Shown piece by piece: positions 9,819-19,322 of a stretch of 64,000 nucleotides of DNA (positions within the stretch are counted from its first letter, which is position 1; each line of letters begins with the position of its first letter). This stretch comes from Kappaphycus alvarezii (lineage: Eukaryota; Rhodophyta; Florideophyceae; Gigartinales; Solieriaceae). Under the pieces are notes generated by a model. That model ran no database searches, was not told the origin of the DNA, and was given only the letters and a program-made list of their open reading frames with translations. The stretch is from assembly GCA_002205965.3 (NCBI GenBank), contig NADL03000450.1, forward strand, positions 310,001-374,000, in the 5' to 3' direction. Made by a program: the position numbers and the translations under genes.

Positions 9819-11911
9819 TTATTTATATGGGTCTTGAAGTGCTGTAAGACTACTTTGGTGAAATTCGAAGAAAAATTTCCGATCCTTTTCCAAACACAGG
9901 AAAACACCGCAACTACAGCACTTGAAAGAAGACTTGTGCCTACCACCATATGAATTACCATTCAGACGACAAAAGAAACATTCCCCACTCCTGCTACTGG
10001 GAACACGGAGTGAAGTATTCTGCTATCGGGCAGCAAGGTAACAGCAGAATTCTTGTTAGCCCTAGTAGCTTATACTCTAGAATTAACCTTATGCTTCCAA
10101 CCCAAACGTGGCTCTGAAGAATCAGAACCGTTCCCTTGCCTGCTATACAATTGGCGATTTAGTAAAAGCATGAGCCTTGACTAGGCTCCACGCCAACTGA
10201 ACCGTAAACTTCTTATTGCCCCTGACCCGTGTTCTATCAATTCTAGAAAGCAATAGGTAGCTATTCGTACAAGCGCTGTCCAGGAGCAAGAAAAGTAAAC
10301 ACATCCGAGTACGACGATAGGGCATGTTTGAAGTATACACAGCTCTGGGCTGATCCGCAATTTCGACGCCTCCAATGCTAAAATATTAATCGTCTACAAC
10401 TTTTGGGGTAGGTAAACGTTTCGGGGAGAGCTTCAAATACAGCACGAACGCGTCGCCCATTTGACGATGTAATCTTTGGCCTCTCTCGTAGGCGATTCAC
10501 ATTATGTTCATCCCCAAGCTCATAGACAGTAGAAGGCATTTGCAAAGGATCGTTTTCGACCCACGGGTGCTAGAACAGAGCCATTTTTACAAAACTCAGC
10601 GCCAAGCGTGTTCCAATCTAGAAAGATATTTCGACGACCGCTAATTGCAAGGCTCTTTGGAAAGCCAGATACATTTGGACTAACAGTGCCAACTGCTCCG
10701 ATATCTCTTTCGCGAAGCAACCTGAAAAGATTTGGATAGAGAAAATGTTTTCCATGTAGATTTTTTGTACTGCACAGTATCGTTGCATCCTGAAAGGTAC
10801 CTAGGGCGGTCTTCAGTGAGCTTTGCTACAACTGCAGACGAATACGGTAATTTACCCTTGTATTCCATGCCGTGTTACCATGGGTTCCGGTTGGAGTGGG
10901 GGAATGCAGAGTAAAGATATCCGGAATCGCAAAGCGCCCAGATCCTTAATCCGGACCCAGTTGGCTAATTAAGCATCCTAATAGTTTCTCCTGACCTCTC
11001 GTAGTTCATAACCATCATTTCATAAGTGCTCAAATTCACACTTGGCACCCAAACTCTTCTCGCTGTCCACATGATGGCGTCAAACAAAGGCTGCACCTTC
11101 TCAAAGAATGATTCTTTCTTTTTATCTCCCTGCAGGTCGCATGCATGATTGAATCTCTTAATTTTTGAAAGCGAATCATAGACATGAACTTGGTAATGGA
11201 GTGAGATGTTGTACTAGGCTGCTATCCCAGTAATCTTCTATCGATGGACTTCTGTGGACGAACATTGTAAGACATATTCCAATGAAGTATCCGATTTCGG
11301 TGGCTGAATTTCTGTCCATGGGCGACCTACGCCGTTTCATTTCATGTCAGCATAAATATTGGAATGAGTGGCGATTTGTTTCATGATGTCGGTTGTGACA
11401 AAAAATTTGAAGATTCCTAATGGGTTGAACACAAACGGGCCAGCAAAGTAAGTAGGTTCGGCTTACAAGCAGCTGTAGATCTTTTTGGATTAATATTTAG
11501 TAGTGTAAACGATGGGATGCCGTCCGGGAACTGCAACGTGGGCACTTGTTGTTGCTGCTGGAGTGCGTTTGTTGAGCGTCTTCTAGCTGCGACTACAGCT
11601 TGAAGATGAGTTATTGGGACGTTTTCGTCGCCAATGGTAGCTTCAATGCGGTCTGACTGCTGATCATTGTAATTTTCAGCTTCTGTGGACGGATGGTACA
11701 TTTCTTCCGTTTCCCGATAGTTCTTTTCTGAGTCCTTCGAGTCGCAGTACATCGAGAATGCAGCCATTGTGCGAGCGATTGAGGCGGTTTCCGGTGAGGT
11801 TTGGAACGAAAGTTCCATCGTAGAGGTGGTGATGGCAACTTTCAGGGGTATGGGAGAATAAGAGACATCTTTGGGTGAATAATATGGTGGAAATGTCATT
11901 TTTGATGCCAA
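9819..11911 (-). pseudogene. piggyBac transposase, broken
   Basis: Reading the minus strand through several frame changes gives the piggyBac order. It starts with an acidic/glutamine-rich N-terminus from 11911. Next come EIGYFIGICLTMF and SIEDYWDSS near 11300-11230, then VQPLFDAIMWTARRV and LSTYEMMVMNYERSG near 11080-11000 (the place of the first catalytic aspartate, apparently Y here). A TAG precedes GLRIWALCDSG near 10940. LLRERDIGAVGTVSPN and GFPKSLA follow near 10720-10630, and LLDSACTNSYLLL near 10290. The C-terminal cysteine-rich domain (ECFFCR, KCCSCGVFLCLE, FEFH) ends at a TAA at 9819. Stops and a missing catalytic residue make it inactive. Confidence 0.85.
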
Positions 11912-11997
11912 AAAAAGCTCAGGACTGACCTTCTTTTAAATTATTCTACATTTAAGAATTCTGTACATCAATGTCCAAAATATTGTCTAGGGGATAG

Positions 11998-12640
11998 CGC
12001 GCTGTGTTTTTTGTGGGCAGAGTCAGCATGCACGAGAACCAGACATGTTTCTGTTCAGTATGAAGGCCATGTTGTTACACGTGCATTACCGATCGGCCAT
12101 GTCACTGTCAACCAGTACTGTGCGTTGCACCGAAGTTCACCGAATCTCACAATCGGTTCCCTAGTGTCTATTCGACAAGTTTCATCTATTAATTACATGT
12201 GTAATCAATTGATGACATTTTCTAAGAACAAAAAAAATTAAAACATTCTCTTCACGCCTTTTTGGCTTTCCATTTTCCTTCACGTCTCTGCTAGCTGTGC
12301 AAGGTTGCCGTTCAGAGCATTCACACGTTCACTGCCTTGTGAAACCAATTTACTCCTGTGCAATATACTGTACAGTATGTTGTAGCGGATGCGCATGAGT
12401 TTATTTGTGGTGCTATACAATACTGTAGCTGAAAATCAAAAATCAGATGCACCATGCATCATTTACTAAAAGAATAGTGAGCTGACGCACCAAATGTTCA
12501 GAATTAAATACGACTAAATTCGGCAAATGACTTACAGACTGTAATGCAATAGTGAAAATTGCCTTCCAGTTGTGATTAACACTGTTCATATCCTGTCCGT
12601 TGGTCAAGACCCGTGAGAAATAAAATTGGCTGCAAACCAA
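11998..12640. other. Intergenic, no gene recognised
   Basis: No supported coding frame. At 12163-12182 a string CCTAGTGTCTATTCGACAAG repeats the left-end region of the piggyBac relic (9156-9172) in direct orientation, and recurs inverted near 17784-17803. An ATACTGTACAGTAT palindrome is near 12364. Confidence 0.35.
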
Positions 12641-12649
12641 CTCTCAAAG

Positions 12650-13330
12650 GGTCATACACCCCAAATCCTTCACTTCTTCAGGTCACATCTTGATCCCGCC
12701 TCCAGGCCCCCTGTTCATCTTCTTTATCTCGCCCCAAAGTTATCAACCATAACCACCGCACTTTAACGCCACCCCCATCACTCCTAACGAACTACACCGA
12801 CTTTGCACTTCTTCCTTTCTCTATCCGCATTCCCCGCACCCTTTTCTCCCATCACCACCGCTCTTGCAGGCCACTTACTGTTTCCACCATTAGCACCACA
12901 TCTGAAGGCCATTCCCACCGTTTACAATCATCCACACTAAATCTGAAGGCCACTACCACCGTTTTGAACTATCTGCATCGCCTTTGCATACCGCCCGCAC
13001 CGTGGCCAACTATTGCAACACCCCTGCAGGCCTCCCATCCCTCTAAACCCCCTTCCCCGTTCACTACCATCTCCACAGCATTCCAACCCTCCTGTCTTCC
13101 TTTATCCACCCCCAACCGTTTCCAACCATCGCCAACAGTCCGTCTTTACAGGCCTTCCCACCCGTTTCCAAATATTGATTAACGCTTTGCAGGCCCCCCC
13201 TCTTTCACCCCCCTCCCGATTGCAACCTACGTCACTGCTCTTGGAGGCCCGCTCCCACTGTTTCCCACCATTGCCACCGGTTTTCGCTGGCTCCCCGCCT
13301 TCTTCCCCATCCCCCTGACACCGTTCCTAA
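12650..13330 (+). repeat. C-rich degenerate tandem repeat
   Basis: The plus strand is strongly pyrimidine-rich and repeats a loose unit of roughly 50-60 bases built on GCAGGCC followed by CCCACCGTTT and AACCATTGCCACC. Variants can be seen near 12868, 12915, 12950, 13023, 13150, 13190 and 13240. Copies are diverged, so this is an old minisatellite. Plus-strand open frames across it are proline-rich by composition and I do not regard them as genes. It ends just before the SANT-type gene of the Harbinger element. Confidence 0.55.
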
Positions 13331-13414
13331 CCATCGCGACCGCCTTCCTAGGCTACCCGGTCGTCTACAACCCAACCTGCATCCCAACACCCTCCATCTC
13401 GGTCCCCACCACTT

Positions 13415-14650
13415 ATGAATGCTCCAAATCAAGCACCGAGCGGTTCAACTGTCCTCTTAGATGGAACGAGATCTAATATGTCACCCACAACCTCTGATTT
13501 CGCGGTGCCCACACCTGAGAAACAATCACCATCCCACCTTATATCCCGTCTGGATTGCAGTGATACTTGCCTGATCGCATCCTACCTCCCACAAAAAAAC
13601 CCACCATCACCCTTGCAAGCAACCTCGCAAGAAACCTCGAAAGAAGCCCGCAAACAACACCAAAACCCATCTTGCCCGTACAAAAACCCCCAACCGGTCA
13701 GCTCAACAGCACTGCGTCACAGGAAAAAGATCACACCGCGCCATTAGGCAGCATCTCCGCACCTGCAACTATCTCTCCCATCCAGGCACGCATTCTACAC
13801 ACACCGGTAATCAACCTCAGCGCCTCGGCTCACCCTCCCGCTTCGCCATTAGCCTACGACATACCTCCACCTTCGGCATCAGCGGACGACGACGTCACTT
13901 TTGTCTGCGTAACGTCAAAAAAAGAAAAAAAGGGTAGACACGCGAGGTTTTCTCCTGAAGAAAACTTGATTCTTGCGCCGGAAGTGGCGGATACAAAAGA
14001 ACATGTAGCCACATATGGAAATTTTAGTAGAAAATTCGAAGAAGCCACAGAGAGGGCAAATGAAAAACCGCTCATGAGGATGCCTGTGACGGGTAAGTGT
14101 GTCCAAGACCGCTATAGGCGCCTGCAGTCGACTTTCGACAGATCGGACAAAAGGGACCAGCTTCGGTCTGGAGTGGGGGGAGAGATGGGTGAAATGGACG
14201 AGCTATTAATGATGTGTCAAGAGGCGCGAAGTGACGCAAACGCGAGTAGAGGGGCGGAGAAAAGGGCAGAAAAGGAACTTTATGATGAGAAGGAGCGGGT
14301 AGGGAAGGAACTGCAGAGCATAGCCACGAGTAGGGGACAGCGAAGACTGACGAGGACAGCGGGAAAGTGATTTCAGTTGAATCTTCTGATGGACTCTCGC
14401 GTAAATCGCAGCGAGTCGGAGGGTCATCGGGAGAGATGGAGCGATTTGCAATGTACCTGCGTGACACGGATCTTGCGCGCATCGAATTTGACATAGAAAA
14501 GATAGCCTTCTAGAGGGCAAAATTGGAGATGAAGTTAAATTAAAAGGAGAAGGAACGGGAGGAACGATGAGAGACGCTAAAGCAAATCAGGAGCTGGAAC
14601 TGGCAAAGTTCAGATTGATGATGGAGATGTTCGGGAAGAATTTTAAATAA
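13415..14650 (+). CDS. SANT/Myb-like protein of the Harbinger element, frame-broken
   Basis: In Harbinger elements this partner binds the transposon ends and carries the transposase into the nucleus. The N-terminal 170 residues are proline/serine-rich and disordered. The SANT-like region begins RFSPEENLILAPEV (about 13948) and includes KFEEATERANEK, CVQDRYRRLQSTF and SGVGGEMGEMDELLMM, the usual order in this family. A coiled charged tail follows. Frame changes occur near 13570 (one base short), 14330 and 14520. The last frame reads ELELAKFRLMMEMFGKNFK before the stop at 14648-14650. The start at 13415 is chosen because its frame leads into the family-like region with a single shift. Confidence 0.7.
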
Positions 14651-14676
14651 TGAGGCGACTCGCATTGATTCTAGAT

Positions 14677-15787
14677 TTATAGTTCTTCCTGGGTAAAGTA
14701 CAGGTACTCGTTCAACGACCGGGGAGGGCAACCAAAGGACTTTGATGTTTGTTGCGGGTAAACGCAATTGCGGACGTTATTCAGTAGCATAGCAGCAAGG
14801 TACAGAGGCCCGACCGGTGATTCCAATACCTTTATCTTGCGTTTAAAGTCCACTGTAGTAAAGTAGGCCTTGATTTCCTTAAATATCCACTCTATACTAA
14901 CCCGACCCTTTGAAATCCCTCTATTAAACGCCGTTTGATACTGTTGTAAATAATTCCTTTGATACGATACCTATACAAACCACCATCGATTGTAACAGCT
15001 ATCCCCATAGAGGCAGTATCGTACTGCACCAAAATCTAGTGCAGTAGGCATGTAGTCTCAAGTTCGCTGCGACACCACAACGTCCAGTCATGACGTCGCC
15101 CTTCAAGGAGGCCATATGCGTGCATTATAAAACCGTCCGGTGCGGCCACGGTTTGAAACTTAATAGAGTGCTTGCGCTTGTGGTCGCTGTATGCAACAAA
15201 TTGCATTATGTGGGATCCACTTGGGCGTGCAATGCAGATTACGGTTCCATCAATAAATACAACGCAATTCCTGAGACCATTTAATTTATATCGTATGCAG
15301 TCTGCGTACAAGGTAGCGCAATGTTGCATGAAACTCTGAGATATGCCGGCGGTCAAAATGTTTCCCCTCGTTGTCAACAACCACTCCAAACCCTCCTAAA
15401 AATTCCAGACAACTGTCAGGAATGCTTTCCAATCATTTTTCATGGTTGGTCCACCTTGACGGTGTTGCTAATCTTCTTAAAATAATACAACAGACCAGCA
15501 TAGGGTTGGCAGCGTATCGATTGCGTTTAGTTGCAGTCTGTGTGACAGGCGATGCAATGACATCCATCACCTTGGGGATATGCTTCTTCTCGAATCTAAA
15601 GAGACTTAGGCAGTCTCTGTTACTGAATCCGTTGAAATTAAAAGTAAATGTTCGATAAACTGATGCTGTGCAGCATGTTGTCCACATCCTCATGTGGGGA
15701 GATGACTCGGCTTGCAGCGATTGTTAGAGCCGCTGTTGATGCAAAGCTGGATTTCCTATTCTCAGTACGTCGTTTAGAGATAGCCAT
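14677..15787 (-). pseudogene. PIF/Harbinger DDE transposase, frame-broken
   Basis: From the ATG at 15787 the protein reads MAISKRRTENRKSS, then FRFEKKHIPKVMDV and CIILRRLATPSRW, the N-terminal Harbinger helices. The catalytic domain is in 15389-15036: CVVFIDGTVICIARP holds the first aspartate, then DHKRKHSIKFQTVAAPDGF, then GLLEGRRHDWTLW with the family's R-R-H-D. The C-terminal part reads LLNNVRNCVYPQQTSKSF and ends at a TAA at 14677-14679. Several frame changes interrupt it. The catalytic motifs are intact, so the parental element was probably recently active. Confidence 0.85.
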
Positions 15788-15978
15788 GAGGGCGATCTGT
15801 CACTTCTCGAGCCTTTCTACGCACTTCTTTCGAGTAAAATCCTTTAAACGGCCCTTGGTCATCGCAGTGGTTTTGGTTATGTTCAGATGACACTGACATC
15901 GGCGCCGGTGGAGGACGAGCTGTGCAGTAATACTTATATTTCATTGTGCCGTGTACCCAGCGGAAATAGTCCCACTGC

Positions 15979-17640
15979 ATGTATGAGAAACACTATTCAC
16001 TATTTTTGCGAGTCTTGCGTGTTAGTCCCAAGCACAATTTTATTCGAGATTTCTTGAAGCGTAAGCTCTCTGACTTCCAACAGTTAGGTCGCTTATTTAT
16101 TGTTCCCTCGAGCATTATGTGGGCATTGTTCTCGTCCGTGCTGGGTGGTTACAGTTGGGAGTATCAACGTCAGGAGGATCAGAGCCAGTTGTCCACGCTA
16201 TACAGTGACTTTACGAGGAGCATGGTGAATCGGCGGAGTATGCACTGTTAACCAATGACCTTCACAACGCTTTTAATTTGGTCAGCCGCACTGCGATTGT
16301 GACGGAGGTCGAACAGAGATTCCCGGAGCTCTTCCCTTGGGTCTATTACACGTACGCGGTAAACTGGGTTCATCTGTGGTGTGGGATGATATACGGAGCG
16401 TGGCAGGCGTGCAGCAGGGGGATCCGCTGGATCCACTTTAATTCTCCTTTGTGCTGCAAGAAGTGACGCGGGAACTCAAAATCCTCCTGGAAAATGTGGG
16501 CGACACCACAGGCGGGCCTTCCCTACTCCTACATTTGTGGTACTTGACGATGGGTATGTACTGTATTTGGCTTTCATGGAGCCATTCGAACGGCACTACA
16601 GTTCCTCTCCTCCCGGAGGTGCGCAGTTTGGGTTCAGACCTCCGCATCGATAAGTGTGCCGGCTGGTGGCCAATCATCCCGACCCTACCTGGTCAGCAGT
16701 CCCTGCCATATGAGCTTCGGCAGAACTATGACGACGGGACAAAGTGCTCAGCGCTCCCATCGGGTCGGACCTAATCATGGAGCGCGAGTTCACAACGCAC
16801 GTCACTCTCGTTACAGCCTCTCCTCAAATCCCTCTTAATCCTGGAGGATACTCATATAGCTCTCCACCTACTGCGGACCTGCTTTGGTGTATGTCGGATC
16901 AACTACCTCTTAGGTGTAGTTCTCCCTAATTCCACTCTCAAGGGAGCTGCGGAATTCGACACCGCTGTTGAAGACACGCTGCGGCGGATGTTGGGCGGGG
17001 TTCTGGACGCCAACACTTTTCGGGAATTACAACTTCCTATTGCGCCCTTTGAGCCCCGCAAGCCAACATTTCGCATCGGGCTCCGCTCCGCTAAGCTGAC
17101 TGCGGCGGCTAACTTCCTTTCCCCGTGTCCCTCACATGTGCCCTGTGCTCTACCTTCTCCCTGTGCTACCGAACACTGCTCTCCAATCTTACACATCCGC
17201 AGTTCAGGCTCATGACGAGTGGAAGAGCAAGTGGCACCCAAGAAGGTTGTCCAGTTCACGGCTATAGACTCAAGGCAGCGGTTTGGGCAAGGGCAACTCG
17301 CTCGCCCAGTTGAGTAAAAGGCCTTTGACGCCATGCCAAAGGGGGATGAGAGGACCGCTGCATTCGGAGCCTCGTTGTCAGTAGATGGTTGCAAGGGCTG
17401 GCTTTCATGCCAACCGGTTCTAGGCCTGGGCACCTACATCTCGGACCGCAATTATCAGACGTGGTTGCAGTTTCAGGGCACCACTGCTTCCTCCCGCTTC
17501 AAAATGCCACAAGGGGAAATGCCTATGGCACGATTCTCAAAACGGTTGTTTGTCGCAGACCTCTCCAAAGCCCCGGCACCCTGTCCTCGAGCCCCTGGCG
17601 TCGGTGAGAGCAATTCCGTATAGCGCGTGGTTGCTAGACT
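15979..17640 (+). mobile_element. Non-LTR-type retroelement, reverse transcriptase part only
   Basis: Plus-strand sequence encodes a reverse transcriptase: QLGVSTSGGSEPVVHAIQ near 16153, TNDLHNAFNLVSRTAIV near 16255, then GVQQGDPLDPL near 16408. The catalytic box is W-Y-L-D-D-G near 16537, where one base is missing so the two aspartates fall in the next frame. Further on, VLSAPIGSD and GCKGWLSCQPV fit the C-terminal thumb region of the same family. A TGA sits inside the finger region near 16207. No first open frame and no endonuclease domain are visible, so both ends are truncated. It resembles, but is not a close copy of, the element at 58.8-62.2 kb. Confidence 0.75.
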
Positions 17641-19322
17641 TCTATAGAGCGTCGAAGGCTTCCGCAGCGGGACTGGCGTTGCGGACTATAGACAGGCTGA
17701 TGCACAGAGATGCGTAAAAGTAAATGCAGTGTATTTTTTTTGAGAAAATTGTCCAAATACCCGTGTTATCAATTGGTAACATTGGCCTTGTCGAATAGAC
17801 ACTGGCGATGGCATTTACATATCGCCGGGAATACCGTAGGAGCACAAAATGAGTATTGTCCACATTAAGAGCGGATATCAAAACTTGTTTTCCCTTCCTG
17901 AAATGCGCAAGATACCACCGCAACAGTATGAGATGTGCCCTATGACACGCGTACTGTACCGTAGAACTTTAGCGATACTGAACCAACTTGAACTTGTGTG
18001 ACAGTTGCACCTCGTTAATTGCATGGTATTCCTAGAAGGTGTTGTGTTTTCGGAGGTAATCTACTGTATTTTAACAATAAAAAGTAATCGGGGTTCCAGT
18101 GCAGTGGAAATGTCGATTTGAAGTGACAGTTTAATTGGGGTGGCAATGCCGCGCTTGGTAGGATATGTTGTGACAGAAATCAGGAGAACAGCCATCAAAT
18201 TGTGTTTCCAAATTAGACGCGAATTGATTCCGCTGTTTAGCTCGTGTTTGGCTACGCGAACACGTTTTCTTTCCCGCGATCTCCGGTACAGTGTGGTTGC
18301 AGAAAGGCAATCCGGACTAGGAATCTCGGGGATCCTACGCCTTTCGTTAATTAATTGTACAGTACTGTACTGAACAGCACAGACCAGTACAGTACTGTAC
18401 AGTAATGCTCGGCGAGTGGGCAGGTAGGATGCAATACGGTTACCGACGTGGGTATTTGATTACTAAAACCTCTTGTTTGTTTGATGAAAATTAAAGGGTT
18501 TCCTTTCTAATTGTGAATTCTTTACCCGGGAAATTGCAATCGATTTGGATTCTTCTGTGCCACACATATACTGTACACTGAATACTGTACAGGTACTGTA
18601 CAGTACAGTAGTCATCGTGGTTTTGAGCGCGGTTGATAGATTTGAATGCAGTTACCCGCTGGGAGGAGTGTGGAATTGAAGTGGTAAAACTGTACATCAC
18701 TCATATGTACTGTGCTGTACTGTACTGTACGATACTGTACGGTACATTACACGGGAGTGTGACAGTACTACTGTACAGTACCGCACCTACCGCACGCGCT
18801 GTGCCATGAACACAATACGTTCTGTACCGATGGACAACAATCAAGAAAAAGTGAATTACAGTAAATTGAGTAAAGTATTGCTTGAATTTTGTAATATTTT
18901 TGCGCCTTTCCGAATATTCGAACAGGACTGTCGAAGAAATTTAACTTCATCGAAAGTACAGTTGAACCCAGGCCGTCAACTTTCAGGCCATTGTACCCTT
19001 ATTTTACAGCTTTATTGTACCATTTTTGGCGGAAATATAGCGTTTCGGTTCAAATTGTTCAAGCTACTTGACTATGCGCGCGAAAAGCACGGCCGGAGCC
19101 AACATACAACCACCGCCGACGCACTTCTGCTCAACAGACCTGATTTCCTTTCTTCCAACCCCGCTCCACCTACACGTACCTCGCCTCCCCCTCCAACCAC
19201 CTACTCCCCAGCGCTTCCGCAAATTCAATCTGATCTCTGACAAACACCTAAGCTTCCTTTGTGTCCAAAGTCTGCGGAGTTACCTTCCACCAGATATCAT
19301 CATCCGCAACATTGAAAGCGAC
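17641..19322. other. Intergenic with GTAC-type palindromic repeats
   Basis: No supported gene in about 1.7 kb upstream of SCC3. Runs built from TACTGTAC/GTACAGTAC occur at 18357-18404, 18570-18610 and 18691-18783. The 3' end (about 19100-19320) is C-rich and leads to the SCC3 start, so this stretch probably contains its promoter and leader. An inverted copy of the motif at 12163 lies at 17784-17803. Confidence 0.5.
18357..18783. repeat. Three clusters of TACTGTAC/GTACAGTAC repeats
   Basis: The clusters consist of overlapping self-complementary TACTGTAC and GTACAGTAC units with small variants such as GTACGGTAC. The same motif recurs at 37511-37553 and 57998-58020, and in single copies near 12364, 33615, 54040 and 62398. 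It is always outside coding sequence here. Confidence 0.75.

Larger units (their letters stand above)
9151..11997 (-). mobile_element. piggyBac-type DNA transposon relic
   Basis: An 11-base perfect inverted repeat (CTATCCCCTAG at 9151-9161, its reverse complement at 11987-11997) brackets a degraded piggyBac transposase on the minus strand. The repeat contains CCCTAG, the known start of classical piggyBac terminal repeats. The 2.85-kb size is normal for autonomous piggyBac elements. A TTAA lies four bases outside the left repeat. On the right I see no TTAA at the matching place, so the exact ends are uncertain. The 3' portion (9184-9629) contains several perfect palindromes, listed separately. 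Confidence 0.7.
13400..15800. mobile_element. PIF/Harbinger DNA transposon
   Basis: Both proteins that define PIF/Harbinger elements are present and face each other: a SANT/Myb-like DNA-binding protein on the plus strand (13415-14650) and a DDE transposase on the minus strand (15787-14677). Their stop codons are only about 26 bases apart. I could not locate terminal inverted repeats or a three-base target duplication by eye, so the ends given are those of the genes plus a margin. Both genes are frame-broken. Confidence 0.75.

Noticed and set aside
16903..17433. 176-codon minus-strand open frame
   Set aside because: It is opposite the retroelement C-terminal region, which shows RT-family motifs on the plus strand.
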